DNA from: Paenibacillus artemisiicola | GTDB taxonomy: Bacteria; Bacillota; Bacilli; Paenibacillales; Paenibacillaceae | Length of the DNA: 64,000 nucleotides | Assembly (NCBI RefSeq): GCF_017652985.1 | Contig: NZ_JAGGDJ010000009.1 | Span: forward strand, 62,001-126,000 | Direction of reading: 5' to 3' | Shown here: positions 43,033 to 52,251 of the stretch, piece after piece | How the letters are laid out: each line of letters opens with the position of its first letter | How positions within the stretch are numbered: the first letter of the stretch is position 1 | Program-made: the position numbers and the translations under genes | Notes under the pieces: model-generated | What the model was told of the DNA's origin: nothing | Database searches by the model: none | Seen by the model: the letters and a program-made list of their open reading frames with translations, nothing else

Positions 43033-44333
43033 CCGTTCGTCTCCTCCTTGTCGGCGCGCGGCCCGGCGAGCCGGCGGTCCCAGACGGCGGCGCGGCCGTT
43101 CTTGATGACGCCGAACGCGTGATTGATCCCGAAGCGGTACGGCAGGTAGGCGAGATTCGGCGCGTCGAACAGCGTCAGGTCCGCGCGCTTGCCGACTTCG
43201 ATCGAACCGATGTCCGCCCCGCGGCCGATCGCGTTCGCCGCGTTCAGCGTACACGCCGTCAGAATCTCCTCCGGCGTCATGCGCAGGTTCAGCGAGGCCA
43301 GCGTCATGATCAGCTGGATCGAATCGGTCGGGCACGAGCCGGGATTGAAGTCCGTCGCCAGCGCGACCGGCAGCGCGTAATCGTCGATCATCGCGCGCGC
43401 GCGGGCATGCCGGTTCAGCCCGAGGTTGAACGACGTGCCGGGCAGCAGCACGGGGATGACGCCCGCGGCGGCAAGCGCGCGCAGCCCTTCGTCCGAAGCC
43501 GCCAGCAGGTGGTCCGCGGAGACCGCGCCGACTTCCGCGGCCAATTCGGCGCCGCCCAGCGATTCGATTTCGTCGGCGTGGATCTTGGGCGTCAAGCCGT
43601 GCTTCCTGCCCTCCAGCAGGATGCGGCGGGACTGCCCGACGGTGAAGACGCCCTGCTCGCAGAACACGTCGCAGAATTCCGCGAGCCCTTCCTTCGCGGC
43701 TTCGGCGATCATGGCGCAGACCAGCTCGACGTACGCGTCCGGCCGGTCCCGGTGCTCGGGCGGAACGGCGTGCGCGCCCATGAACGTGGACGCGACGTCG
43801 ACGGGATGGGCGTCGTTCAGCCGTTTCGCCGCGCGCAGCTGCTTCAGCTCTTCCTCCTGCGACAGGCCGTAGCCGCTCTTCGCTTCCGCCGTCGTGACGC
43901 CCTGCAACAGCATGTTGTCGAGGCTGCGGTACGCCCGCCGGAACAGCTCCTCCTCGCTCGCCGCCCGCGTCGCCCGCACCGTGCTCAGAATGCCGCCGCC
44001 CTGCGCCAGAATCGTCAAATACGGCACGCCGGCGCGCTTCAGCGCAAGCTCGTGCTCCCGCGAGCCGCCGTGCACGAGATGCGTGTGCGGATCGACGAGG
44101 CCGGGCGCCGCCAGGCGTCCTCCGGCGTCCAGCGTATCCGTGACTTCGACGCCCCTCAGGCGGCCGAGCACCTCCGATTCGCCGCCGAACAGCGCGATCC
44201 GTCCGTTCCGGACGGCGATCGCGGCGTCCGGAATCTCGCGCAGCGCCCGCATCTCGCTCCCGCGGCGCGGCGCGCTGCCGGGCGGGGTAACCAGCAGGCC
44301 GATCCCCTTCAACAGCAGGTCGATCCGTTCCAT
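43029..44333 (-). CDS. hutI: Imidazolonepropionase
   Basis: A 434-residue metal-dependent hydrolase that opens 4-imidazolone-5-propanoate to N-formimidoyl-glutamate. The amidohydrolase metal motif DPHTHLVHGG has His83 and His85; later motifs include IHADE, SADHL and ATDFNPGSCPT. The sequence matches HutI along its full length. The ATG follows GGGAGG. It lies 56 bp after hutU and overlaps hutG. Confidence 0.97.
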   Translation of the reverse strand: MERIDLLLKGIGLLVTPPGSAPRRGSEMRALREIPDAAIAVRNGRIALFGGESEVLGRLRGVEVTDTLDAGGRLAAPGLVDPHTHLVHGGSREHELALKRAGVPYLTILAQGGGILSTVRATRAASEEELFRRAYRSLDNMLLQGVTTAEAKSGYGLSQEEELKQLRAAKRLNDAHPVDVASTFMGAHAVPPEHRDRPDAYVELVCAMIAEAAKEGLAEFCDVFCEQGVFTVGQSRRILLEGRKHGLTPKIHADEIESLGGAELAAEVGAVSADHLLAASDEGLRALAAAGVIPVLLPGTSFNLGLNRHARARAMIDDYALPVALATDFNPGSCPTDSIQLIMTLASLNLRMTPEEILTACTLNAANAIGRGADIGSIEVGKRADLTLFDAPNLAYLPYRFGINHAFGVIKNGRAAVWDRRLAGPRADKEETNG

Positions 44334-44389
44334 GCGCGTAACCTCCCGATTCTCGATTGTTCGCCTGCGCCCACCGGCTTCCCGTTCGC

Positions 44390-46063
44390 TTAGTCCCGCA
44401 TCGGAATCCGGACGCCGTGCTCCCCCGCGCTCTCGATGGCTTCGTCATAGCCCGCGTCGGCGTGGCGGATGATGCCCATGCCCGGGTCCGTCGTCAGCAC
44501 GCGGCGCAGGCGGTCGGCCGCATCGTCGGTCCCATCCGCGACGACGACCATGCCCGCGTGCAGCGAATAGCCCATGCCGACGCCGCCGCCATGGTGGACG
44601 GATACCCACGAGGCGCCGGCCGAGGCGTTGACGAGCGCGTTCAGGATCGCCCAGTCGCCGACCGCGTCGGAGCCGTCCTTCATCGCTTCCGTCTCCCGGT
44701 TCGGCGAGGCCACGGAGCCGCAGTCCAGGTGATCGCGGCCGATGACGACGGGCGCGCGCAGCTCGCCGCGCTTCACCAGGTCGTTCAGCGCGAGGCCGAA
44801 GCGCTCGCGCTCGCCGTAGCCCAGCCAGCAAATGCGCGCCGGCAGCCCCTGGAACGCGACGCGCTCGCGCGCCATCTCGATCCAGCGGCGAAGCCGGCCG
44901 TTCTCCGGGAAGAGCGAGACGACGAGCTCGTCGGTCTTGCGGATGTCGTCCGGGTCGCCGGACAGCGCCGCCCAGCGGAACGGCCCCTTCCCTTCGCAGA
45001 AGAGCGGCCGGATGTACGCCGGCACGAAGCCGGGGATGTCGAACGCGTCCGTTACGCCCTCGTCGAAGGCCGCTTGGCGGATGTTGTTGCCGTAGTCGAA
45101 CACGACGCTGCCGGCCTTCCGGAAATCGAGCATCGCCCGCACCTGGGCCGCCATGCCGGCTTTCGCGAGGCGGACGTACCGGTCCGGGTCGTTCGCCCGC
45201 AGCGCGGCCGCTTCGTCCGGCGCGAAGCCGGCCGGGATGTACCCGTTCAGCGGATCGTGCGCGGACGTCTGGTCCGTCACGAAGTCCGGCTTCGCGCCGC
45301 GGCGCGCCAGCTCCGGATAGATCTCCGCCGCGTTCCCGAGCAGGCCGACGGCAAGCGGCCGGCCCGCCGCGGCCGCTTCGCCCGCCAGCGCCAGCGCCTC
45401 GTCCAGCGACTCCGCCAGCGCGTCGCAATACCGCGTCTGGATGCGGCGCTCGATGCGGGCGCGGTCGGCCTCGACGGCGATGACGACGCCGTCGTTCATC
45501 GTGACCGCGAGCGGCTGCGCGCCGCCCATGCCCCCGAGGCCCGCCGTCAGCGTCAGCGTGCCCCGCAGCGTGCCGCCGTTATGCCGGCGGGCGGCTTCCG
45601 CGAACGTTTCGTACGTGCCCTGCAGAATCCCTTGCGTCCCGATATAGATCCAGCTCCCGGCGGTCATTTGGCCGTACATCGTCAAGCCTTTGCGCTCCAG
45701 CTCGCGGAAATGCTCCCACGTCGCCCATTTCGGCACGAGCACGGAATTCGCCAGCAGCACGCGCGGCGCGCGCTCGTGCGTCCGGAAGACGCCGACCGGC
45801 TTGCCGGATTGGATCAGCAGCGTCTCGTCGTTCTCCAGCCGCCGCAGCTCGCGCACGATGGCGTCGAACGCGGGCCAGCTTCGCGCGGCTTTGCCGGTGC
45901 CGCCGTAGACGACCAGCTCCTCCGGCCGCTCGGCGACCTCGGGGTCGAGGTTGTTCATCAGCATGCGAAGGGCGGCTTCCTGCCCCCAGCCCTTGCAGGA
46001 CCTATCCGTTCCGCGCGGGGCGCGGACGAGGCGATGCGAACCGTTGCCGTGAAGCTCCGTCAT
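44390..46063 (-). CDS. hutU: Urocanate hydratase
   Basis: A 557-residue NAD-dependent enzyme that adds water to urocanate to give imidazolonepropionate. The N-terminus has [21 protein letters not shown] and [12 protein letters not shown] typical of HutU. The C-terminal active-site segment includes [18 protein letters not shown] and [16 protein letters not shown]. The ATG follows AGGGAGG. It lies 34 bp after hutH. Length is as usual for the family (about 550-560). Confidence 0.97.
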   Translation of the reverse strand: MTELHGNGSHRLVRAPRGTDRSCKGWGQEAALRMLMNNLDPEVAERPEELVVYGGTGKAARSWPAFDAIVRELRRLENDETLLIQSGKPVGVFRTHERAPRVLLANSVLVPKWATWEHFRELERKGLTMYGQMTAGSWIYIGTQGILQGTYETFAEAARRHNGGTLRGTLTLTAGLGGMGGAQPLAVTMNDGVVIAVEADRARIERRIQTRYCDALAESLDEALALAGEAAAAGRPLAVGLLGNAAEIYPELARRGAKPDFVTDQTSAHDPLNGYIPAGFAPDEAAALRANDPDRYVRLAKAGMAAQVRAMLDFRKAGSVVFDYGNNIRQAAFDEGVTDAFDIPGFVPAYIRPLFCEGKGPFRWAALSGDPDDIRKTDELVVSLFPENGRLRRWIEMARERVAFQGLPARICWLGYGERERFGLALNDLVKRGELRAPVVIGRDHLDCGSVASPNRETEAMKDGSDAVGDWAILNALVNASAGASWVSVHHGGGVGMGYSLHAGMVVVADGTDDAADRLRRVLTTDPGMGIIRHADAGYDEAIESAGEHGVRIPMRD

Positions 46064-46097
46064 GGCGGTAACCTCCCTGAACGTTATCGGTGAAGCG

Positions 46098-47627
46098 TTA
46101 ATAGAGCGGCCCGGCGACGGCCTCCACCGCGCCCAGCCATTCCCCGGCCAGCAGCGCGGCCGCGACGCGTTCGATCTCGCCGGTGAGCGAGCGGTCTTCC
46201 GTCACCGGCTTCACGGCGCCGCGCAGCCGGTCGTAGAGCGCGCGGGTCGCGGGCGCCAATCCGTCCGCGCCGCGCAGCTCGGCGGCTTCGGCCGCGCAGA
46301 TCAGCTCCACCGCCAGCACCTTCGCCGCGTTGGCGACGACCTGCGCCGCGTGCCGGGCGGAGGTGGTGCCCATGGAGACGTGGTCCTCCTGATTCGCCGA
46401 CGACGGAATCGAGTCGACGCTCGCGGGATGCGCGAGCACCTTGTTCTCCGAGACGAGCGAGGCGCTGACGTACTGCGTGATCATGAGCCCCGAGCCAAGG
46501 CCGGGATCGCGGCTCAGGAAGGCGGGCAGCCCGCCGGACAACGCCGGGTTGACGAGCCGCTCGGTGCGGCGCTCGGCGATGTTCGCGAGCTCGCTCATCC
46601 CGATCTTGAGCAGGTCCATGGCGAAGGCGATCGGCTGCCCGTGGAAATTGCCCCCGGAGACGACCTTGCCCTCCGCGAGGAACAGGAGCGGATTGTCCGT
46701 CGCGGCGTTGATCTCGATGCTCAGCTTGTCGCGCGCGTAATCGAGCGCTTGGCGGGTCGCGCCGTGCACCTGCGGCAGGCAGCGGAGCGAGTAGGCGTCC
46801 TGGACGCGAAGCTCGCCCTGCCGCGTGGTCAAGGCGCTGCCCCGCAGCAGCGCGCGGAGATTGCGCGCCACGCCGATCTGCTCGGGATACGGCCGCGCGA
46901 GCTGCACTTCCTCCGCGAACGCGTCCGGGATCCCGCGCAAGCCTTCCAAGGTCAGCGCCGCGATGACGTCCGCGATCCGCGCGAGGCGCAGCGCCTTGAC
47001 GTAGGTCAGCGTGCCGACGGCCGTCATGATCTGCGTGCCGTTGATGAGCGCCAGCCCCTCCTTCGCCTGCAGGGCGATCGGCCGCAGCCCCGCCTTCGCC
47101 AGCGCCGCCGCGCCCGGCAGCCGCTCGCCCCGGCAGAAGGCTTCGCCTTCGCCCATAAGCACGAGCGCGACATGCGACAGCGGCGCCAGATCCCCGCTTG
47201 CGCCGAGCGAGCCCTGCTCGGGCACGACCGGCAGCACGTCATGGTTGAGGCAGTCGATCAGCAGCCGCAGCGTCTCCGGGCGAATGCCGGAGAAGCCCTT
47301 CGCCAGCGCGTTCGCGCGCAGCAGCATGATCGCCCGCACGGTATCCGCCGGCAGCGGATTCCCGACGGCGCACGCATGGCTGCGAATCAGGTTGATTTGC
47401 AGCCGCGCCGTATCATGACTAGATATATGCACGTCGCTGAATTTGCCGAACCCCGTGCTGACGCCGTACGCGATTTCGCCCGCGGCGACCAGCTCCTCCA
47501 CCATGTTCCTGCTCTCGCGCACGCGCGCCTCCGCTTCGCGGCTGAGCGCGGCCTTCGCGCCGCCGGCGGCCGCCGCCGCGACCGCTTCCGGGGTCAATCC
47601 TTGACCGTCCACGCTAATCGTCCTCAT
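46098..47627 (-). CDS. hutH: Histidine ammonia-lyase
   Basis: A 509-residue lyase that removes ammonia from histidine to form urocanate. The Ala143-Ser144-Gly145 triad in [12 protein letters not shown] forms the MIO cofactor, and Tyr54 (AYGVSTGFG) is the catalytic tyrosine. The start MRTISVDG was chosen because GAGGGG lies eight bases before it and it gives the usual HutH N-terminus; an ATG 36 bases upstream is an alternative. It is the first gene of hutH-U-I-G. No hutP or hutM lies in the window. Confidence 0.97.
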   Translation of the reverse strand: MRTISVDGQGLTPEAVAAAAAGGAKAALSREAEARVRESRNMVEELVAAGEIAYGVSTGFGKFSDVHISSHDTARLQINLIRSHACAVGNPLPADTVRAIMLLRANALAKGFSGIRPETLRLLIDCLNHDVLPVVPEQGSLGASGDLAPLSHVALVLMGEGEAFCRGERLPGAAALAKAGLRPIALQAKEGLALINGTQIMTAVGTLTYVKALRLARIADVIAALTLEGLRGIPDAFAEEVQLARPYPEQIGVARNLRALLRGSALTTRQGELRVQDAYSLRCLPQVHGATRQALDYARDKLSIEINAATDNPLLFLAEGKVVSGGNFHGQPIAFAMDLLKIGMSELANIAERRTERLVNPALSGGLPAFLSRDPGLGSGLMITQYVSASLVSENKVLAHPASVDSIPSSANQEDHVSMGTTSARHAAQVVANAAKVLAVELICAAEAAELRGADGLAPATRALYDRLRGAVKPVTEDRSLTGEIERVAAALLAGEWLGAVEAVAGPLY

Positions 47628-47697
47628 GCCGGCACCCCTCTCTTGATGTTCGATCGTTTGCATGTCCCGGAAATCCCCTTTCTTGCTTTAACATAAG

Positions 47698-47740
47698 AAA
47701 GGGACCGCGCGGAAGCTTTTCGCTTCCGTGCGGTCCCTTT
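47698..47740 (-). terminator. Terminator-like hairpin in the hut leader
   Basis: Nineteen-bp arms (47698-47716 and 47722-47740, one mismatch) surround a 5-base loop. On the minus strand the stem runs into TTTCTTA. It sits between the hut promoter candidate and hutH, so it could be an attenuator. The upstream CCCTTGCAAAAAGGG (minus, 47749 to 47735) can form a small competing hairpin. Confidence 0.6.
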
Positions 47741-47833
47741 TTGCAAGGGCTATGCGATTGTCCCGGCTCACGCTTTCGCTTCACGTTCATCGCGCCCCAC
47801 CCGTTTCGAGTATGGATGTTGAATCCTGGTTCA

Positions 47834-47863
47834 ATTGTCACACGCCGCCCGGAGCGCTGTCAA
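47834..47863 (-). promoter_or_regulatory. Candidate hut promoter
   Basis: On the minus strand TTGACA (47858-47863) and GACAAT (47834-47839) are 18 bp apart, about 205 bp upstream of hutH, leaving a long leader. Confidence 0.45.
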
Positions 47864-48028
47864 TGGGCAGCCTGCGGAGGGCTGGCCGCGCGCAAATCGC
47901 AGTCGGATTCGGCGCTCCGCCGGGCCGTTCGGCAGGAGGACGGCGCGCGCGCATTCACCAACGGGGAACCCGATCATACATTGTAGGGTCAATGCCTATC
48001 AAGCCGTAAGAGAAGGAGCGTGCCACCG

Positions 48029-48478
48029 GTGAAACTGACGCTGGAATTGGCGAAGCGGATGCTGAACGAAGCGGAGCGCAAGGCGAAGGAGCTCGGCATT
48101 CTCGAAAATATCGCGATCGTGGACGACGGCGGCAATCTGCTTGCGTTCCATCGCATGGACGGGGCGCGGATCGGCGGCATTCAGATCGCCGTCGACAAGG
48201 CGTGGACGGCGCTGGCCATGCAGACGCCGACGGCCGCGCTGAGCGAGACGGCCGTGCCGAACGGTCCGCAATTCGGCATCAACACGACCAACCAAGGCCG
48301 GATCGTCATCCTGAAGGGCGGCGTGCCGCTCGTCAAGAACGGCGAGCTGCTGGGCGCGATCGGCGTCAGCGGCAGCTCGGGCGACAACGACGTGCTGGTC
48401 GCGCAAGCCGCCGCCGCGCTGCTGCAAACGATGCCGCTGGCGCGGATCGGACGGTCCGCGCTGTCCGAGCCCTTATAA
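48029..48478 (+). CDS. GlcG/HbpS-family protein
   Basis: A 149-residue protein of the GlcG/HbpS family (heme-binding or cobalamin-adenosyltransferase-like fold). Characteristic phrases are ENIAIVDDGGNLLAFHRMDGA and GGVPLVKNGELLGAIGVSG. The GTG at 48029 was chosen because AAGGAG lies ten bases before it; the earlier GTG at 48020 is too close to that site. It diverges from hut. No signal peptide is present, so an intracellular role is likely. Its function is unclear; members have been linked to heme or to glycolate genes. Confidence 0.85.
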   Translation: MKLTLELAKRMLNEAERKAKELGILENIAIVDDGGNLLAFHRMDGARIGGIQIAVDKAWTALAMQTPTAALSETAVPNGPQFGINTTNQGRIVILKGGVPLVKNGELLGAIGVSGSSGDNDVLVAQAAAALLQTMPLARIGRSALSEPL

Positions 48479-48519
48479 GCGCGCGCCCGATCGGCCGGGC
48501 GCGGCCAAGCCGGCGCGGT

Positions 48520-48559
48520 GCCGTACCGGATTGGCGCGCCTCGTCCGCCCCGGTACGGC
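48520..48559. terminator. Inverted repeat between convergent genes
   Basis: Perfect 10-bp arms GCCGTACCGG and CCGGTACGGC around a 20-base loop, between the GlcG-like gene and the leftward lipoprotein gene. There is no T-tract, so termination is uncertain. Confidence 0.4.
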
Positions 48560-48610
48560 CGGCCTCGTCCGCTTGCCGGCACCGGTCGGCCGCGCGCCGC
48601 TCGCTTCGCG

Positions 48611-50131
48611 CTACTTGCCGCGCGCCGCGAGCCAGGCGTCCAGCTGCTTCTGCTTCTCCGCGACGATGGCGTCCATGCCGACCGACTTGAGCTCGGCGAC
48701 GAACTGCGGCAAGTATTGGCCGGGATCGAGCACGCCGTTCTCCAGCCCGTTGACGTAGCGGGCCTTGACGGCTTCGACGGCCGCGTACGCCGTCCGGACG
48801 GGCTCGAGATTGAAATTAAAGCCGAAGGCGGACGACTTCGACGCCGCGTCGTTGAACGCCTTCTGCCGTTCCCAAATGTCCGCGGCGTCCGGCTCGAACG
48901 CTTTCGTCAGGAACTGGTTGCCCCACATCCAGCTCCACGTCGGATTGTACGCGGCGTTCGCCGCCGTCACCCCGGCCGGGAAGCCGACGACGTTCCCCGC
49001 CTTCTCCGCGTAATGGACGCCCTGGATGCCGTACGACAGCAGGTTCAGCACGTCGGCGTCGGTGTACAGCAGCTCGAGGAGCATGGCGGCCCGCTCGGGA
49101 TTGCGGGCGACGACCGGAATGCTCCACATGATGTTCGCCACCGTGGAAGTCGTCGCGATCGCCGGCGACAGATGCGCCGCGACCATCGCTTGTCCGACGG
49201 CGCGGCCCTCCTTGTCCTCGTAGCCCGGCTTCATGCGCGCCATTTGGCCGGCCGCGACGCCGGTCTTGATCAGCACCTCGGGGCTGCTCTTGTTCGTGGA
49301 CAGCCGCTGCGGAACGGCCCCCATAAGATACCATTTCCGGATGAGCGCGAGCGACCGCTTGTACGCTTCCGTCTCGTACATATCCACGACCTGGCCGCCT
49401 TCGTTGCGCGGCAGCACGCCGTTGTAATCGCCGAGCGAATCGAAATCGACCGGCGCCATCCCGTCGTAGATCGTCGCCCCCGCCTTCTCCGACGCCACGG
49501 CGGGCATCCGCTCGCCCTTCACGATCGTTTCGAAGACCGGCGTCAGCGCCGCGAAGCTCTTCGCCTTCGAAAGGTCGATGCCGTACTTGTCCGCGAGATC
49601 CTTGCGCATCATATACCCGTAATCGGCCGCCCAATCGCGGATGCTCGGCACGGCGTACTGCTTGCCGTTTGCCTCCGTCGCCTCGCGGATGTCCGCCCGG
49701 ATGGCCTTCGGCACGTCCGGGGCATAGCGGGCCAGCAGGTCCTCCAGCGGCAGCAGCTGCCCCCGCGACGCTTGCTCGTAGTAATCCAGCCAATCTCCCG
49801 TAATCATGAGATCCAGCCGGTCGCCGCCGGTAATGAGGATGTTCATTTTCTGGGCGTAGTCGGACGCAACCACCGGCACGAGCTTGACCGTGGCGTTGAT
49901 TTTCGCCCGGAGCATCCGGTTCAGCGCTTCCTGCACCTTCCCCAAATCCTTCGTCGTGCCGACGTCCAGGCAGGCGACGGTCAATTCGACGGGCGGCAGC
50001 TTCGGCGCGGCGTTGTCCGCCGCGTTCGCCGGCGCCCGCTTCGCGGCCGGAGCGGTCCCGCCGCAGGCGGTTGCCAGCAACGCGCCGAGCAGCAGGACGT
50101 GGGCAAGCGCGCCTCTTCGTAACCCGTTCAT
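48611..50131 (-). CDS. Orphan ABC-transporter solute-binding lipoprotein
   Basis: A 506-residue extracellular solute-binding protein. The N-terminus is a lipoprotein signal with lipobox LATAC (Cys23). The mature domain has GGDRLDLMITGDWLDYYEQ and WSIPVVARNPERAAMLLELLY, typical of the group 1 family that carries a DUF3502-like C-terminal domain in Paenibacillaceae. These usually bind oligosaccharides and sit beside two permease genes, LplB and YtcP types, and often a two-component system. No permease is next to it here. The ligand is unknown. Confidence 0.9.
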   Translation of the reverse strand: MNGLRRGALAHVLLLGALLATACGGTAPAAKRAPANAADNAAPKLPPVELTVACLDVGTTKDLGKVQEALNRMLRAKINATVKLVPVVASDYAQKMNILITGGDRLDLMITGDWLDYYEQASRGQLLPLEDLLARYAPDVPKAIRADIREATEANGKQYAVPSIRDWAADYGYMMRKDLADKYGIDLSKAKSFAALTPVFETIVKGERMPAVASEKAGATIYDGMAPVDFDSLGDYNGVLPRNEGGQVVDMYETEAYKRSLALIRKWYLMGAVPQRLSTNKSSPEVLIKTGVAAGQMARMKPGYEDKEGRAVGQAMVAAHLSPAIATTSTVANIMWSIPVVARNPERAAMLLELLYTDADVLNLLSYGIQGVHYAEKAGNVVGFPAGVTAANAAYNPTWSWMWGNQFLTKAFEPDAADIWERQKAFNDAASKSSAFGFNFNLEPVRTAYAAVEAVKARYVNGLENGVLDPGQYLPQFVAELKSVGMDAIVAEKQKQLDAWLAARGK

Positions 50132-50200
50132 ATGCCATGCCTCCGAATCTCTCGTATGTAGATCATGCTCGCGGGTCTTGGCGCCTTAACGCCGGGCCGC

Positions 50201-50806
50201 TTACCGTCCGGGCTTGTCCGAACGACCGGACGCGGCAAGGCCGCCGAAAGCGGCTTCGACAAGCCGAGCGACTGCCGCCTCGTCGAGCGGCTCCCCCGTG
50301 ACGAGCAGCCGATAGAATAGCGGGCCGTAGACGACGTCCACGCCGAGCGCCGGATCCAGCCCGCCGCCCAGCTCGCCCCGGTCCGCGCCGCGCTTGATGA
50401 TCGCGGCCGCCTCCTCCCGGCGAGGACAGATATACCGCGACCGGATCGCTTCGGCCAATACCGCGTCGACCTGCGCCTCGCCGATCAGCGCGGCGATGAT
50501 CGCCCCTTCCGGGCTGACCATGAAGCGGCATAAATTCGCCGCGTGAAGACGCACGTCCTCGAGCACGCTGCCGGTATCGGGCACGGGCATTCTCTGCGCG
50601 GCCGCATTCAGAAAGCCGTCCATGACCACCGCCGCTTTATTGGGCCACCACTTGTAGATGGTCGCTTTGCTCACGCCGGCCCGCTCCGCGATCTTCTCGA
50701 CCGTGACGTTCTTGAAGCCTTCCTGCAGCAGCAGCTCGTAGGAGGCGAGCAGAATCGCCTGTTGGGCGGCCCGATTCCGCGGCCGCCCTCGCTTCGTCTC
50801 CGTCAT
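50201..50806 (-). CDS. TetR-family regulator
   Basis: A 201-residue TetR-type regulator. The helix-turn-helix is near 15-60 (ILLASYELLLQEGFKNVTVEKIAERAGVSKATIYKWWPNK). The C-terminal domain is of the TetR_C_16/AcrR kind by general look, not assigned. The start MTETKRGRP follows GGAGGG; an upstream ATG lacks one. It diverges from the MFS gene across two palindromic sites 40 bp apart, so it is the probable repressor of the transporter. Confidence 0.9.
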   Translation of the reverse strand: MTETKRGRPRNRAAQQAILLASYELLLQEGFKNVTVEKIAERAGVSKATIYKWWPNKAAVVMDGFLNAAAQRMPVPDTGSVLEDVRLHAANLCRFMVSPEGAIIAALIGEAQVDAVLAEAIRSRYICPRREEAAAIIKRGADRGELGGGLDPALGVDVVYGPLFYRLLVTGEPLDEAAVARLVEAAFGGLAASGRSDKPGR

Positions 50807-50886
50807 TGCGCGTCCCTCCTTTAGCCGAGTAATGTCCATCCCTTAGTATAAACATTTTCGACGGCGCGATAAAGAACGCTCGCCTA

Positions 50887-50949
50887 TTTACAAAACGATA
50901 CGTTCAGTATATATTTATCACATCCAATATCTAAACGCTTCGTTCAGTA
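50887..50949 (+). promoter_or_regulatory. MFS promoter with two TetR-type operators
   Basis: TTTACA (50887-50892) and TATATT (50910-50915) are 17 bp apart. AAACGATACGTTCAGTA (50893-50909) fills the spacer and a close copy, AAACGCTTCGTTCAGTA, lies at 50933-50949. Each has the palindrome core AACG-N3-CGTT. The copies start exactly 40 bp apart, so dimers could bind one face of the helix. Confidence 0.65.
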
Positions 50950-50982
50950 ATTAGACAGAGGAAAAAGAGAGGATGTGCACGC

Positions 50983-52197
50983 ATGAAGAATGCGAAGAAT
51001 ACGGAACAATTACGGCGCGGACACGAAAACCGGCTATCCGCCGGCTTGATGGTTCTGCTGGCGGCGGCATGCGGCATGGTCGCGGCGAACCTCTATTATT
51101 CGCAAACGCTGGTCGGTCCGATCGGCGAAGCGCTCGGCATGCCGTCCGGAGCCGCGGGGCTTATTGTAACCATTACGCAGATCGGTTATGTCGTCGGCCT
51201 GCTCTTCGTCGTCCCGCTCAGCGACATGCTCCCGAATCGCCGGCTGATCGTCTCGCTGCTCGGGTTTCTCGTCGTCTCGCTCGCCGCGGCGTCCTTCGCC
51301 GCCGGTTCGTTCCTGTTTTTGGCGGCATCGCTCGCGATCGGGCTCGGGGCCGTCGTCGCGCAAATTCTGGTGCCATTCGCCGCGTATCTGTCCGCGGAGG
51401 AGCAGCGGGGCCGCGCGGTGGGCAACGTCATGAGCGGCCTGCTGCTCGGCATCATGCTGGCCCGGCCCGCCGCGAGCCTGATCGCCGGCCTCTGGGGGTG
51501 GCAGGCGATCTACGTCCTGTCGGCCGGGCTGATGGCGCTGCTCGCCATCGTGCTGGGACGTCTGCTGCCCGAACGGCGGCCGGCGAAGAGCCTGAGCTAC
51601 GGGCAGCTAACGGCTTCGCTCCTCGCGCTGTTCCGCGGCACGCCGCCGCTGCGGCGCCGCGCGTTCTACCAGGCCAGCCTGTTCGGGGCGTTCAGCCTGT
51701 TCTGGACGACGGTGCCGCTGCGGCTCGCGGACGAATACGGCCTGTCCCAGCAAGGCATCGCGCTCTTCGCGCTCGTCGGCGTGGCGGGCGCCGCGGCGGC
51801 ACCGATCGCGGGACGATTGGCGGATCGCGGCCGTTCCCGGGCGCTGACGCTCGGCGCGATCGCGACCGCCGTCCTGTCCTTCGCGGCGGCCGCCCTCGTT
51901 CACGGCCGGTCGCACGCGTCGCTCGCGCTGCTGCTGCTCGCCGCCATCGCGCTCGATATGGCCGTCTCCGGCAATTTGGTGGTCGGACAGCGGGCGATCT
52001 ACGCGCTGGGCCATGAAACGCGCGGCAGGCTGAACGGCCTGTTCATGGCGATCTTCTTCCTCGGAGGCGCCGCGGGATCGTTCCTCGGCGGATGGACGTA
52101 CGCCCACGGCGGCTGGGCGGCGGCCGCTTGGATCGGCGCTCTGCTGCCGTTCCTCGCGCTCGTCTATTTTATGACCGAATCCAGGCCGGCGGCTTAA
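50983..52197 (+). CDS. MFS transporter
   Basis: A 404-residue twelve-helix major facilitator. It has NLYYSQTLVGPIGEALGMP in the first loop and an EEQRGRAVGNVMSGLLLG segment, typical of the YybO/YcxA-like and drug-efflux members. The second half begins after a basic loop (about 200-215). The ATG follows GAGAGG. It diverges from the TetR gene and its promoter is covered by two palindromes; it is likely an induced efflux pump. The ligand is unknown. Confidence 0.9.
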   Translation: MKNAKNTEQLRRGHENRLSAGLMVLLAAACGMVAANLYYSQTLVGPIGEALGMPSGAAGLIVTITQIGYVVGLLFVVPLSDMLPNRRLIVSLLGFLVVSLAAASFAAGSFLFLAASLAIGLGAVVAQILVPFAAYLSAEEQRGRAVGNVMSGLLLGIMLARPAASLIAGLWGWQAIYVLSAGLMALLAIVLGRLLPERRPAKSLSYGQLTASLLALFRGTPPLRRRAFYQASLFGAFSLFWTTVPLRLADEYGLSQQGIALFALVGVAGAAAAPIAGRLADRGRSRALTLGAIATAVLSFAAAALVHGRSHASLALLLLAAIALDMAVSGNLVVGQRAIYALGHETRGRLNGLFMAIFFLGGAAGSFLGGWTYAHGGWAAAAWIGALLPFLALVYFMTESRPAA

Positions 52198-52251
52198 GCA
52201 GGCGCCGCGCCGGTCTCGTCCCGCCAGGCGTCTTCGCACGGCTTGGCGCCG

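Larger units (their letters stand above)
47628..48028. other. hut leader and divergent spacer
   Basis: The region separates hutH from the rightward GlcG-like gene. It contains the hut promoter candidate, a long leader with a terminator-like hairpin, and no recognised gene. Confidence 0.5.

Noticed and set aside
47628-47863. HutP binding site in the hut leader
   Set aside because: No tandem UAG triplets and no hutP gene are seen; the hairpin is recorded only as a possible attenuator.
47972-47990. Sigma-E promoter for the GlcG-like gene (CATACATT)
   Set aside because: The -10 matches but no acceptable -35 lies 14 bp upstream, unlike the site at 22674-22702.
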